NCBI GenBank assembly: GCA_934343805.1 | Contig: CAKRIN010000019.1 | Span: 1 to 48,548, forward strand | DNA: 48,548 nucleotides | Reading direction: 5' to 3' | Source of the DNA: an uncultured Lachnospira sp. | Lineage (GTDB): Bacteria > Bacillota > Clostridia > Lachnospirales > Lachnospiraceae | Part shown: one piece after another, positions 40,266 to 48,548 of the stretch | Layout: each line of letters opens with the position of its first letter | Numbering within the stretch: the first letter of the stretch is position 1 | Translations under genes and position numbers: made by a program | The notes under the pieces: generated by a model | What the model was told of the DNA's origin: nothing | Database searches by the model: none | What the model saw: only the letters and a program-made list of their open reading frames with translations

Positions 40266-42639
40266 TGTGAAAAAAGGACTAACAACAAATGAAGTTGAAA
40301 AATTAACAGCGCAAGGGTTGTCGAATGTATCTGTCGGAAGACAGTCAAAGACAATCTGGCAGATTATTGCGGGAAATGTATTTACATATTTCAACCTTAT
40401 ATTTGCAGTGTTTGCTGTCCTTTTGGCATTGGTAAAATCATATAATAACATGACATTCCTTCCTGTTATTGTGTGTAATATGTTTATTGGAATTATACAG
40501 GAGATAAGAGCTAAGAAGGTGCTTGACAGACTGACTGTTGTTAATGCACCTAAGACTAAAGTTATAAGAAATGGAAAAAAATATGAAGTAGATTCTGAGA
40601 CTCTGGTTAAGGGGGATTTGTGCGTGTTTTCAGCTGGAAATCAGCTGAGTGCAGATGGAATCCTTGTAGAAGGATTTGTTCGTGTAAATGAATCATTAGT
40701 AACTGGAGAGTCGGATGAAGTAGTTAAGAATGCCGGGGATATTTTGCTCTCCGGCAGTTTTATTGTATCAGGAGAATGTAAGGCTGTACTAACAAATGTA
40801 GGACATTCTTCTTATGCAGCAAAGCTCGCAATGGAAGCGAAGGCTGGACGCAAAAAACAAAAAACTGATATGATGGAATCACTTGATAAGCTTGTAAAGT
40901 GTATAGGTGTGCTTATTATTCCAATAGGAGTGGGACTGTTTTTGCAGAGTAGATTTGCAGTTGGTGGCTCTATAAAGAGCAGTATAGATTCAATGGTGGC
41001 ATCTCTTGTTGGAATGATTCCAGAAGGATTGTATCTTCTGGCGAGTGTTGCATTAGTTGTCAGTGTTATGAGACTTGGCAAGAAGAATGTGCTTGTGCAT
41101 GAAATGAACTGCGTTGAGACGCTTGCGAGAGTTAATGTTCTGTGTGTGGATAAAACAGGAACGATAACAAGACCGGATATGACAGTTACACATATACATA
41201 CACTTGAATATAAGGATATGACAGGAAAATTTGTTTCAGAAGAGGAAATAAAGCACTGTATAGCTAATGTAACTTCTAATATTAAGACAGATAATGCTAC
41301 AATGACGGCATTACAGTCATATTTTCATCTGGATAAGTATGCGGAATGTGATGAAATATACCCATTTTCATCACAAAACAAATATAGTGGGGCCAGATTT
41401 GGAAAGAATACATATCTGCTGGGTGCGCCTGAATATCTGCTGTTAAAGGACTATGGCTTATATAAAGCCATCATAGACAAATACTCTGATAATGGAGAAA
41501 GAATAATTGTATTCGGACTTGCTAATGAGGAAATAACAGGAGAGCAGGTTACGACAGCTATTACACCAATGGCATTTATTATTCTTGAAAATGAAATAAG
41601 GCAGACTGCAAAAGAAACATTTCGATATTTTAAAGAACAGGGGGTCAGCATTAAAGTTATATCAGGAGATAATCCTGTTACAGCCTCCAAGGTTGCAGTT
41701 AAGGCAGGAATAGAGAATGCAAATAATTATGTAGATGCAACCACATTAAAAAGTGATGAAGATATAAGTGAGGCAATTAAGAAATATACGGTATTTGGAC
41801 GGGTAGTACCAGAACAGAAAAAGAAACTTATTGAAAGCTATAAGGCAGATGGAAATGTTGTCGCAATGACAGGAGATGGCGTTAATGATGTACTTGCGCT
41901 TAAATGCGCAGACTGTAGTGTAGCGATGGCATCAGGCAGTGAAGCGGCAAGCAATGCTGCTCAGATTGTACTGCTGGATTCAGATTTTTCTAAAATGCCA
42001 AGCGTAGTGGGAGAAGGAAGAAGAGTTGTTAATAATATTAAAAGATCTGCATCACTTTTTCTTGCAAAGAATATATTTTCAATGTTGTTAACGGTGTTTA
42101 CGCTTATATCGGTTAATCTGTATCCGCTATATCCTACACAGTTATCATTCCTTGGAATATTTACAATAGGAATCCCGGCGTTCTTTCTGGCTTTACAGCC
42201 CAATAAGAGTCTGATAAAGGGCGATTTTTTATTTAATGTTATATTAAAGGCGCTTCCTACCGGACTAACGGATTTTATAGTTGTTACTATAGTCACAATT
42301 TATGGTGGGGTTGCCGGGATATCTCATGAACAGACGGCTACAGCAGCGACTTTAGTTTTATTGACAGTTGGAATGGCAGCTCTTATCAGGATATGTCAGC
42401 CGTTTGACTGGATAAGACTTGCGGTATGTATAGTCATGACATGTGGAATAGTATTTTCTATGATTTTCTTAAGACCTGTATTTGCAATGGTAGTTTTAAA
42501 AGGAGTCACAAGAAATCTGACAGTGCTGATGATGATTGCATCTATTCCATTGTACAGATATGTATGCAGGCTGACGGCATGGATAATTGATTATCTTGAA
42601 CACCATAACCGCCGGTTCAGACGCCTGCTAAAAGGATAG
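40258..42639 (+). CDS. Cation-transporting P-type ATPase, CtpE-like
   Basis: A 793-residue pump. The actuator loop is LVTGESDEV, the phosphorylation site is Asp298 in CVDKTGTIT, and the hinge is MTGDGVNDVLALKCADCSVAMASGS. MIPEGLYLLASVALVVSV forms the M4 ion-binding helix. The N-terminus (GLTTNEVEKLTAQGLSNVS, IIAGNVFTYFNLIFAVF, EIRAKKVLDRL) resembles mycobacterial CtpE, described as a calcium importer. No N-terminal metal-binding domain (CxxC) is present, which argues against a copper or heavy-metal pump. The ion remains inferred. It is coupled by an 8-base overlap to the preceding membrane protein. Confidence 0.87.
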   Translation: MTDVKKGLTTNEVEKLTAQGLSNVSVGRQSKTIWQIIAGNVFTYFNLIFAVFAVLLALVKSYNNMTFLPVIVCNMFIGIIQEIRAKKVLDRLTVVNAPKTKVIRNGKKYEVDSETLVKGDLCVFSAGNQLSADGILVEGFVRVNESLVTGESDEVVKNAGDILLSGSFIVSGECKAVLTNVGHSSYAAKLAMEAKAGRKKQKTDMMESLDKLVKCIGVLIIPIGVGLFLQSRFAVGGSIKSSIDSMVASLVGMIPEGLYLLASVALVVSVMRLGKKNVLVHEMNCVETLARVNVLCVDKTGTITRPDMTVTHIHTLEYKDMTGKFVSEEEIKHCIANVTSNIKTDNATMTALQSYFHLDKYAECDEIYPFSSQNKYSGARFGKNTYLLGAPEYLLLKDYGLYKAIIDKYSDNGERIIVFGLANEEITGEQVTTAITPMAFIILENEIRQTAKETFRYFKEQGVSIKVISGDNPVTASKVAVKAGIENANNYVDATTLKSDEDISEAIKKYTVFGRVVPEQKKKLIESYKADGNVVAMTGDGVNDVLALKCADCSVAMASGSEAASNAAQIVLLDSDFSKMPSVVGEGRRVVNNIKRSASLFLAKNIFSMLLTVFTLISVNLYPLYPTQLSFLGIFTIGIPAFFLALQPNKSLIKGDFLFNVILKALPTGLTDFIVVTIVTIYGGVAGISHEQTATAATLVLLTVGMAALIRICQPFDWIRLAVCIVMTCGIVFSMIFLRPVFAMVVLKGVTRNLTVLMMIASIPLYRYVCRLTAWIIDYLEHHNRRFRRLLKG

Positions 42640-42641
42640 TA

Positions 42642-43661
42642 TTATTGGCTTATGGCTTTCTTTGAGAAGTCGGTTATTACCAGGTCGTTATAAGGGACAG
42701 CTGAGTCAAGTTCACCAGCTTCAATAAGAATGTTCTGTAGGAGATTAAAGCTGTCTTCCGTAAATACAGTTGATGATTTCCAGGTGTCCTGGGATTTATA
42801 TCTGTCTACAATAGCAGTGATTGTTGCAATATCAGTTTCTTTAAACTGAGGTGCAATGATTGCTGCTATTTCTTCTGATGAATGAGTGTTAACGTAATCA
42901 AGTCCTTTCTGTGTTGCGTTAGTGAATTTCTGGATCAGCTCAGGATTTTTCTCTATAAAACTTTTTTTGGCACAGTATGCTGTATATGGTACATAGCCGC
43001 TTTCTACACCAAGAGATGCAACAACGTAGCCGGCATCCTGCTGTTCAAGAAGGGTGGCTGATGGCTCAAATTCAACAGTGAAATCTCCAATTCCTGATGT
43101 AAATGCAGCGGAAGTTGAACCGAAGTCAACATTCTGGAGAATTTCAAGATCATTTGCAGGATCTATATTATTTTTCTTTAAAATGTACTCAAAAAGCATT
43201 TGTGGCATGCCACCGGCTCTGCCACCGATAACAGTTTTTCCTTTTAATGACTGCCAGTCAAATGAATCATCTACGTTACGGGAAACAAGAAAGTTGCCAG
43301 CGCGCTGGGTGAGCCCGGCAAAATTCACAGCATAATCATCCGCGCCTTCGGCATAGACATATATAGATGATTCGGAACCCATAAATCCAATATCAGCATC
43401 TCCTGATATAAGCGCAGTCATAACTTTATCGGCGCCAAAACCATTTGTAACTGTAAGGTCAATTCCCTCATCAGTAAAATATCCTTCCTCAATAGCGACA
43501 TATTGTGGGGCATAAAATATTGAATGTGTAACTTCACATAGGGTGACTTTCGGCATTGCGTTATCAGAATATTCTTTTCTGGAACATGCACTTAAAGGTA
43601 GTAAACAGGCTGTAATAATGAAAATTAAAGCGATTGAAATATATTTTCTTATGGCTTTCAA
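42642..43661 (-). CDS. ABC transporter substrate-binding lipoprotein (NMT1/SsuA-like)
   Basis: A 339-residue precursor on the minus strand. Signal peptide residues 1-25 end in LPLSAC, so Cys26 is the lipid anchor. The periplasmic-binding fold follows: FYAPQYVAIEEGYFTDEGIDLTV, DADIGFMGSESS and LKGKTVIGGRAGGMPQMLFEY. This places it with the nitrate/sulfonate/taurine and HMP (ThiY) binding proteins; the ligand is not clear. No permease or ATPase gene is adjacent. Translation appears to begin at TTG 43661, with GGAG 7 bases upstream; no ATG can give a full signal peptide. It converges on the P-type ATPase with a 2-bp gap. Confidence 0.83.
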   Translation of the reverse strand: MKAIRKYISIALIFIITACLLPLSACSRKEYSDNAMPKVTLCEVTHSIFYAPQYVAIEEGYFTDEGIDLTVTNGFGADKVMTALISGDADIGFMGSESSIYVYAEGADDYAVNFAGLTQRAGNFLVSRNVDDSFDWQSLKGKTVIGGRAGGMPQMLFEYILKKNNIDPANDLEILQNVDFGSTSAAFTSGIGDFTVEFEPSATLLEQQDAGYVVASLGVESGYVPYTAYCAKKSFIEKNPELIQKFTNATQKGLDYVNTHSSEEIAAIIAPQFKETDIATITAIVDRYKSQDTWKSSTVFTEDSFNLLQNILIEAGELDSAVPYNDLVITDFSKKAISQ

Positions 43662-43741
43662 AAATCGACTCCGGAATAAATATACTTACTTTTATAGTAT
43701 AATTTTTCAGTGATTTGGTTACATAAAAAACTATAAAAATG

Positions 43742-43771
43742 TTGTAATATAATGCCATATTATGGTATCAT
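43742..43771 (+). promoter_or_regulatory. Candidate promoter and palindrome upstream of the chemoreceptor
   Basis: TTGTAA (43742-43747), an 18-bp spacer and TATCAT (43766-43771). Between them lies TGCCATA-T-TATGGTA (43753-43767), a palindrome with one mismatch, which could be an operator. The region 43662-43821 is very AT-rich and also serves the divergent lipoprotein gene. Confidence 0.45.
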
Positions 43772-43821
43772 AGTATAAATTAAATGGTGGATAATTTAAT
43801 ATCTATAGATGGAGGCGTATT

Positions 43822-45243
43822 ATGTTTGGAAAGAATAAGACAGCTACATCAGCAGGCAATGATTTACAGGTTTTGATGGATTTGTTTGATAAAATAATAT
43901 CAGGTGAGATATCACAGACTGGAGATTCTCCAGCCGATAAGGCATTATTTGCTGACCCGTCTGTTGCCGATAAGTTCAATGAAGTTGTTGAAACATACAA
44001 GAGATTTAATAATAACTTTGTAATGAGACTTAATGAAGCTATGGGTTCAATAGGAGATAACTCATATGTAAAGGATATGATGGATGAAGTCCAGTCACAG
44101 TCAGAAGCGATTGGAACGATGGGAGAAGCAGGACATAATCTTGAGGAGTCAATTAATCATATTACGGCTACAATGGCTGATATTAAGGACAATACACATG
44201 AGATGCTTGCTACAACCCAGAATAGTACAGTTAATATGAATGAAAGTATCAAGGTTGTTAATGAATCGTCTGAGAAGATAGCAGATATCAACAGACAGGT
44301 TCAGGAATTTCAGGATAAGATTCATAAGATTGGTGAGATTGTTGATATTGTTAAGAAGGTTGCCAGCCAGAGTAATCTGTTAGCTCTTAATGCTTCGATC
44401 GAAGCTGCAAGAGCAGGAGAAGCAGGAAAAGGATTTGCGGTTGTTGCAGATCAGGTAAGACAGTTATCAAGCAGTACATCAGAGTCAGCAGATGATATTG
44501 TTAATTATGTAAGAGAACTTAATGAAGACATAGGAAGGCTTGCAGCATCAATGGATGAAACTACTGCCAAGCTTTCAGAGGGTAACGATAAGGTTGAAGA
44601 GTCACTTTCAGATATTGAGAGAATGAATCAGCAGATGGTAGCGATTAATGATTCTGTTGGAGGAATATTTGCAGATATTGATACACAGTCATCTATTACA
44701 ACAAATTTTGCCAAGCAGGTTGACAGCATAGCAGCCAGTTACGAGAAACTTTCCGATAACTGTATGGCAACAGGTACACACATTTATAAGATTGGAAGAT
44801 ATATTGATACAGCAAGAAGTGATATGTTCAGATCATTCTCTAATGTTACAGTACAGGATATGTTAAGAGTCTTTGAGATAGATCACTTTATCCTGATGTG
44901 GAGAGTGTATAATAATGCAGCAGGATTTGAACAGTTAAAGATAACCCAGCTTAATAATCCTGATGGATGTAAGCTTGGCAAGTGGCTTAAGGCACAGACA
45001 GAACCTCAGATAACCGGAAGCAGACAGTTCAAGGAACTTGATGCAGCACACAGACAGATACATAAGTATGCATGCGATTCGTGGACTGCTAAAGATAATG
45101 GCAATGTTGAGCTTGCTCTTGAATGCTTTAAGAAGTGTCATGATGCATATTATGTATATAAGGATAAGATTGCGGCATTTAAGGATTATATGAGAACAAT
45201 CGGCTACACAGATGAAACAGAAACAGTAATTTTCAGAAAGTAA
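43822..45243 (+). CDS. Soluble methyl-accepting chemotaxis protein with a CZB zinc-binding domain
   Basis: A 473-residue protein without membrane segments. The helical signalling region (about 90-335) contains the highly conserved hairpin [20 protein letters not shown] and [15 protein letters not shown], which contacts CheA and CheW. The C-terminal 120 residues match the chemoreceptor zinc-binding (CZB) domain: [20 protein letters not shown] and AHRQIHKYA supply a three-His, one-Cys site. Such receptors sense zinc or oxidants in the cytoplasm. GGAGG lies 6 bases before ATG 43822. Other chemotaxis genes are not in the window. Confidence 0.92.
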   Translation: MFGKNKTATSAGNDLQVLMDLFDKIISGEISQTGDSPADKALFADPSVADKFNEVVETYKRFNNNFVMRLNEAMGSIGDNSYVKDMMDEVQSQSEAIGTMGEAGHNLEESINHITATMADIKDNTHEMLATTQNSTVNMNESIKVVNESSEKIADINRQVQEFQDKIHKIGEIVDIVKKVASQSNLLALNASIEAARAGEAGKGFAVVADQVRQLSSSTSESADDIVNYVRELNEDIGRLAASMDETTAKLSEGNDKVEESLSDIERMNQQMVAINDSVGGIFADIDTQSSITTNFAKQVDSIAASYEKLSDNCMATGTHIYKIGRYIDTARSDMFRSFSNVTVQDMLRVFEIDHFILMWRVYNNAAGFEQLKITQLNNPDGCKLGKWLKAQTEPQITGSRQFKELDAAHRQIHKYACDSWTAKDNGNVELALECFKKCHDAYYVYKDKIAAFKDYMRTIGYTDETETVIFRK

Positions 45244-45250
45244 TTCCCAA

Positions 45251-45291
45251 AAGAAGTTTCCTATGATATAACATAGGAGACTTCTTTTTTT
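45251..45291 (+). terminator. Intrinsic terminator after the chemoreceptor gene
   Basis: AAGAAGTTTCCTATG (45251-45265) pairs with CATAGGAGACTTCTT (45272-45286) with one mismatch, followed by a T-run to 45291. Confidence 0.9.
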
Positions 45292-45328
45292 AAGAAAATT
45301 ATAAAGATTTACAATTATGGAGAGATAT

Positions 45329-46990
45329 ATGGAAGGATATAAGGACACTGCAAAAGATGTAATGGTTATTGGACATAAGAATCCAGATACAGATTCGGTG
45401 TGTTCAGCTATATGTTATGCCAATCTTAAAAATAAGATAACAGGTACACATGACTATATTGCCAAGAGGGCAGGACATCTTAATGAGGAGACACATTTTG
45501 TTCTTAACAGATTCGGAGTAGAGGCACCGGAATATATTAAAGATGTAAGACCGCAGGTACTTAATATAGAAATCCGGGAGACAAAAGGAATTGACAGGGA
45601 ATTGTCTGTAAGAAATGCATGGAAGCTTATGGATACCCTTAACATAGTTACTCTTCCTATAACAGAAGGAAAACGCCTTACTGGACTTGTTTCAATTGAT
45701 GATATTGCAAAGTCGTATTTTGAATCATTTGATAACAAGGTGTTATCTACTGCACACACAAGTTTTTCTAATATTGTAGAGACACTTGAGGGACGAGTTG
45801 TCACAGGAGATATATCAGAGATATTTGACAGGGGGAAGATGCTTATAGCAGCAGCTAATCCAGATATGATGGAGAGCATGATTGATGCGGGTGATATAGT
45901 TATTCTTGGAAATCGTTATGAATCACAGCTATGTGCAATAGAAATGGATGCCAAGTGTCTTATAATATGTGAGGGTGCTAAGGTTTCCAACACAATTGCC
46001 AAGATAGCTAAGGACCATAACTGTATTATAATTGAGACTGACTACGATACATACACAGTTGCGAGACTGATGAATCAGGCAATTCCGGTTGGATTTTTTA
46101 TGACGCCGAGAGACAGAATCGTGTGTTTCAAAACAACTGACTATACTGAAGATATTCAGGAGATTATGACTAAAAAAAGATTCAGGGATTTCCCGATTGA
46201 GGATGAAGATGGTAATTATGTAGGAACTATTTCGAGAAGAAATCTTTTGCGTTCTGGAAAGAAAAAGGTTATTCTTGTAGATCATAATGAGAAGAATCAG
46301 GCTGTTAATGGAATTGAAGATACAGAAATTCTTGAGATTATAGACCATCACAGACTTGGGCCTATTCAGACAATGACGCCGGTATTTTTCAGAAACCAGC
46401 CTCTTGGATGTACAGGAACTATAATATACAAAATGTATCTTGAGGCAGGAGTTAAGATTGAGCCTGTATATGCAGGACTTATGTGTTCTGCGATTATATC
46501 TGACACACTGATATTCAAGTCGCCTACATGTACGGCTGATGATATTGAAGCAGCAACTGAACTTGCCAGAATTGCTGGTATAGATCCAGAGGTATACGGA
46601 AGAGAAATGTTTGGTGCAGGAAGTAATCTTGATGAGAAATCTGACAGAGAAATCTTTTATCAGGACTTCAAAAAGTTTTCAATCAATGATATAACTGTTG
46701 GCGTTGGACAGGTCAATGCAATGGGACCGGACGATATAGAGAAGGTAAAGAAAAAAGAAATTCCATTTATAGAAACAGTTACAGGGGATGCAGGACTTGA
46801 TGTTGTGTACCTGATGATGACAGATGTAATGTCAGAATGTTCGTATGTTATATGTTCTGGAAAGAATGCTGATATGATGATGATGCAGGCGTTTGGAGTT
46901 GACAAAACTAATGATACATATATACTTAAAAATGTTGTTTCAAGGAAAAAACAGTTCCTTCCGGCAATAATGGAAGCAATGGAACAGTAA
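45329..46990 (+). CDS. ppaC: Manganese-dependent inorganic pyrophosphatase with CBS-DRTGG-CBS insert
   Basis: A 553-residue family II pyrophosphatase. The DHH domain begins with GHKNPDTDS (His16, Asp20, Asp22) and continues after a long insert with LVDHNE and IIDHHRLG (Asp339, His340, His341); the DHHA2 domain ends the protein. The insert (about 65-300) contains two CBS domains (around VRNAWKLMDTLNIVTLPITE and MTKKRFRDFPIEDEDGNYVG) separated by a DRTGG domain. In clostridia such enzymes are regulated by adenine nucleotides and diadenosine polyphosphates. ATG 45329 is preferred over 45317 because GGAG lies between the two. Confidence 0.93.
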   Translation: MEGYKDTAKDVMVIGHKNPDTDSVCSAICYANLKNKITGTHDYIAKRAGHLNEETHFVLNRFGVEAPEYIKDVRPQVLNIEIRETKGIDRELSVRNAWKLMDTLNIVTLPITEGKRLTGLVSIDDIAKSYFESFDNKVLSTAHTSFSNIVETLEGRVVTGDISEIFDRGKMLIAAANPDMMESMIDAGDIVILGNRYESQLCAIEMDAKCLIICEGAKVSNTIAKIAKDHNCIIIETDYDTYTVARLMNQAIPVGFFMTPRDRIVCFKTTDYTEDIQEIMTKKRFRDFPIEDEDGNYVGTISRRNLLRSGKKKVILVDHNEKNQAVNGIEDTEILEIIDHHRLGPIQTMTPVFFRNQPLGCTGTIIYKMYLEAGVKIEPVYAGLMCSAIISDTLIFKSPTCTADDIEAATELARIAGIDPEVYGREMFGAGSNLDEKSDREIFYQDFKKFSINDITVGVGQVNAMGPDDIEKVKKKEIPFIETVTGDAGLDVVYLMMTDVMSECSYVICSGKNADMMMMQAFGVDKTNDTYILKNVVSRKKQFLPAIMEAMEQ

Positions 46991-47018
46991 ATATACAAAG
47001 ATTTGGAGAGAATAAGTG

Positions 47019-47891
47019 ATGAAGGGTTTGGCGAAGAATGATTCCTGCTGGTGCAAGAGTGGGAAACCTTATTGTGAGTGCCATATGGATTTTGACAAGA
47101 AGATAGATAATTTTAGAAGAAAGTTTCATAAGGTTCCGCCAAGAGGTATTATCAAGAACGAGGAGCAGCTTAATGGAATGAGAGAAAGTAGCAAGATTAA
47201 TATTGCAGTTCTTGATTATGTTGCTCAGAATATTAAAGCTGGAATGACAACGCAGGATATTGATGATATGGTATATCAGAAGACAACAGAACTTGGGGGG
47301 ATCCCGGCACCGCTTAACTATGAAGGCTTTCCAAAGAGTGTGTGTACATCAATTAATGAGCAGGTATGCCATGGAATACCATCATCTAACATACAGCTTA
47401 TAGATGGTGATATTGTTAATGTGGATTGCTCGACTATATACAATGGCTATTTTTCAGATTCATCAAGAATGTTCTGTATCGGCAATGTATCGCCGGAACA
47501 CAAAAAGCTTGTAGATGTAGCTAAAGAATGTGTTGAGCTTGGATTACAGCAGGTAAAACCATGGGGACATTTAGGTGATGTGGCAGCAGCTATCAGTGAG
47601 CATGCAAGAAAGAATGGTTACTCGGTTGTGCGCGAAGTGGGCGGACATGGGATAGGTCTTGCATTTCATGAAACACCATTTGTAAGCTATGTTATAAAAA
47701 AGGGAACAGGAATGGTTATGGCACCTGGAATGGTGTTTACTATTGAACCAATGATTAATGAAGGACTTCCTGATATTTATATTGATGAGAATAATGGCTG
47801 GACAATATATACAGATGATGATTCATATTCGGCACAGTGGGAAATTATGGTTCATGTAACAGAAGATGGCTATGAGGTAATGACTTACTGA
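47019..47891 (+). CDS. map: Methionine aminopeptidase type I with N-terminal SEC-C-like zinc motif
   Basis: A 290-residue enzyme that removes the initiator Met. Metal ligands are seen in VNVDCSTIYNGYFSDSS (two Asp), GGHGIGLAFHE (His), FTIEPM (Glu) and QWEIMVHV (Glu). Residues 1-24 form an extra zinc-type knuckle, Cys10-x-Cys12-x6-Cys19-x-Cys21-His22, like the SEC-C motif; this may dock the enzyme on the ribosome. GGAGAG lies upstream; GTG 47016 directly before ATG 47019 is an alternative start. It follows ppaC by 28 bp. Confidence 0.95.
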   Translation: MKGLAKNDSCWCKSGKPYCECHMDFDKKIDNFRRKFHKVPPRGIIKNEEQLNGMRESSKINIAVLDYVAQNIKAGMTTQDIDDMVYQKTTELGGIPAPLNYEGFPKSVCTSINEQVCHGIPSSNIQLIDGDIVNVDCSTIYNGYFSDSSRMFCIGNVSPEHKKLVDVAKECVELGLQQVKPWGHLGDVAAAISEHARKNGYSVVREVGGHGIGLAFHETPFVSYVIKKGTGMVMAPGMVFTIEPMINEGLPDIYIDENNGWTIYTDDDSYSAQWEIMVHVTEDGYEVMTY

Positions 47892-47925
47892 TATTATGTA
47901 ATATTAAACAGGCAACATTATAGAG

Positions 47926-47969
47926 AAGCTTCATATACTGTAGTGATACATGTATATGGAGCTTTTTTT
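47926..47969 (+). terminator. Terminator hairpin whose 3' arm holds the cotJA ribosome site
   Basis: AAGCTTCATATAC (47926-47938) pairs with GTATATGGAGCTT (47952-47964) over 13 bp including one G-T, with a 13-nt loop and seven T ending at 47969. It closes the map transcript. The GGAG at 47958-47961 is also the only ribosome site for cotJA, whose ATG begins on the next base after the T-run. Confidence 0.8.
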
Positions 47970-48110
47970 ATGAATATAAATGAGCTTGCCCCTGCCATGT
48001 GTTATGTACCATGGCAGAGGTGGAATGAGATTTATGAGCCGTGTAAGGCTATTATGAGGGGGACGCTGTTTCCTGTTCTTGATAAACCATTTACAGGAGG
48101 CCGTCCATGA
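47970..48110 (+). CDS. cotJA: Spore coat-associated protein CotJA
   Basis: A 46-residue protein with the CotJA pattern: MCYVPWQRWNEIYEP (10-24) and RGTLFPVLDKPF (30-41). In Bacillus it is made in the mother cell and needed for inclusion of CotJC in the spore coat. GGAG lies 8 bases before the ATG but within a terminator stem. Its stop overlaps the cotJB start in an ATGA arrangement. Too short for many gene finders, yet well supported by the motif and the neighbour. Confidence 0.85.
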   Translation: MNINELAPAMCYVPWQRWNEIYEPCKAIMRGTLFPVLDKPFTGGRP

Positions 48111-48388
48111 ATTGTTGTAAAAATATAAGCAATGATAAAGCAATGATAATGAATAATATCTATCAGCTGGGGTTCGCACTTGTTGAAACTATGCTTTATC
48201 TTGATACTCATCCTGAGGATGCAGCTGCTATTGAATATTATGCAGAAACAAGGGATAAATATGTCAAGAATATGCAGAAATATTCTGATTATTATGGCCC
48301 GTTAAGTATGCAGTATATGGTAAATGATAATTACTGGATGTGGGTAGCTACTCCTATGCCATGGGAATACCGGGAAGGGGGAATGTAG
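48107..48388 (+). CDS. cotJB: Spore coat protein CotJB
   Basis: A 93-residue protein. IYQLGFALVETMLYLDTHPEDAAAIEYY is split around the CotJB hallmark LYLDTHPED (about 31-39), and the Tyr-rich part YSDYYGPLSM is also typical. The C-terminal WVATPMPWEYREGGM matches the family ending, in which a Pro-Trp-Glu motif is conserved. GGAGG stands 6 bases before ATG 48107. It lies between cotJA (4-base overlap) and the cotJC start (1 base after its stop). Confidence 0.88.
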   Translation: MNCCKNISNDKAMIMNNIYQLGFALVETMLYLDTHPEDAAAIEYYAETRDKYVKNMQKYSDYYGPLSMQYMVNDNYWMWVATPMPWEYREGGM

Positions 48389-48389
48389 A

Positions 48390-48545
48390 ATGTGGAATTA
48401 TGAAAAAAGACTACAGTTTCCGGTAAATATCAAGAACTGTAATCCTGCTCTTGCTGCAATGATAATTAGCCAGTATGGCGGACTATACTTCAATAAGGTA
48501 TACAACGCTATGAAGCCAGTGTTTATGCGGATTTACATGGCTTAA
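48390..48545 (+). pseudogene. cotJC: CotJC reading frame, truncated after its N-terminus
   Basis: The first 31 residues (MWNYEKRLQFPVNIKN, then PALAAMIISQYGG) match the start of CotJC, a manganese-catalase-like spore coat protein of about 190 residues. After QYGG the expected sequence (Pro-Asp-Gly-Glu followed by the Ser-x-Arg-Tyr-x-x-Gln helix) is replaced by an unrelated stretch of 20 residues, and two stop codons follow at 48543-48548, where the window ends. The other frames of the last 80 bases do not restore a clear CotJC sequence. It is most likely disrupted, but the DNA beyond the window is needed to decide. Confidence 0.6.
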
Positions 48546-48548
48546 TAA

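Noticed and set aside
43734..43761. Sigma-28 (SigD) promoter for the chemoreceptor
   Set aside because: TAAA followed 16 bp later by GCCATATT departs from GCCGATAT by a missing base; a sigma-A match overlaps it. The evidence is too weak to list.

Overview
The window looks like a stretch of chromosome from a low-GC Gram-positive anaerobe of the class Clostridia, most probably family Lachnospiraceae. The signs are an AT-rich, purine-rich coding strand, strong GGAGG ribosome sites, a PurF with the C-terminal Cys-x2-Cys of the Fe-S type, a Firmicutes-style ispF-cysE-cysS-mrnC-rlmB-sigH block, an LTA-synthase-like sulfatase, a soluble CZB chemoreceptor and the cotJ spore-coat genes. A Lachnospira/[Eubacterium] eligens-like organism would fit, but that is inference. 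Nearly all genes run on the plus strand; only a small membrane protein (30525-30731) and a lipoprotein (42642-43661) are on the minus strand. I see no prophage, integrase, transposase or CRISPR array.

Layout. 1-4738: the end of purF, a bifunctional sirohaem synthase, an HD-domain nucleotidase, a purB of the animal-like type and an FMN reductase. 4739-9246: a GC-rich repeat, a membrane-anchored phospholipase D-family protein, two tRNA genes behind a strong promoter, a second GC-rich repeat, an AlkD-like glycosylase and a MATE transporter. 9247-14378: a complete pstSCAB-phoU phosphate operon behind a PhoP-box-like array, ending in a translationally coupled small membrane protein and followed by an unknown lipoprotein. 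14379-18146: a composite repeat element, then thiS, thiG, thiH and thiE. 18147-21929: a structured leader plus an HPr-like protein, then polyphosphate kinase and phosphofructokinase behind a second PhoP-box-like array. 21930-29851: uppP, trmO, the ispF-to-sigH block, tRNA-Thr and purA. 29852-38951: deoC, a FliD-like protein, SEC-C protein, methyltransferase, Hsp33, a shikimate-kinase-like protein, glnS, DUF2225 and an LTA-synthase-like protein. 38952-48548: cold-shock protein, a membrane protein, a CtpE-like P-type ATPase, an orphan ABC binding lipoprotein, a chemoreceptor, a CBS-type pyrophosphatase, methionine aminopeptidase and cotJA-cotJB with a cotJC reading frame that stops early.

Functional links. 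Phosphate uptake (pst) and polyphosphate synthesis (ppk) carry the same TTTACA-type 11-bp repeats, so a PhoP-like regulator probably controls both. The thiazole branch of thiamine synthesis is present without thiF. Purine genes (purF end, purB, purA) are scattered.

The most unusual signal is a family of eleven 34-35 bp inverted-repeat units (CCTACTAA, then 18-19 bp, then TTAGTAGG) in three intergenic arrays (380-578, 6381-6661, 15034-15313). Arm spacing is fixed, the internal sequence varies, and all start-to-start distances are close to whole multiples of 10.5 bp. This suggests arrays of DNA-binding sites on one face of the helix. A second, GC-rich structured repeat lies directly after intrinsic terminators at three places.
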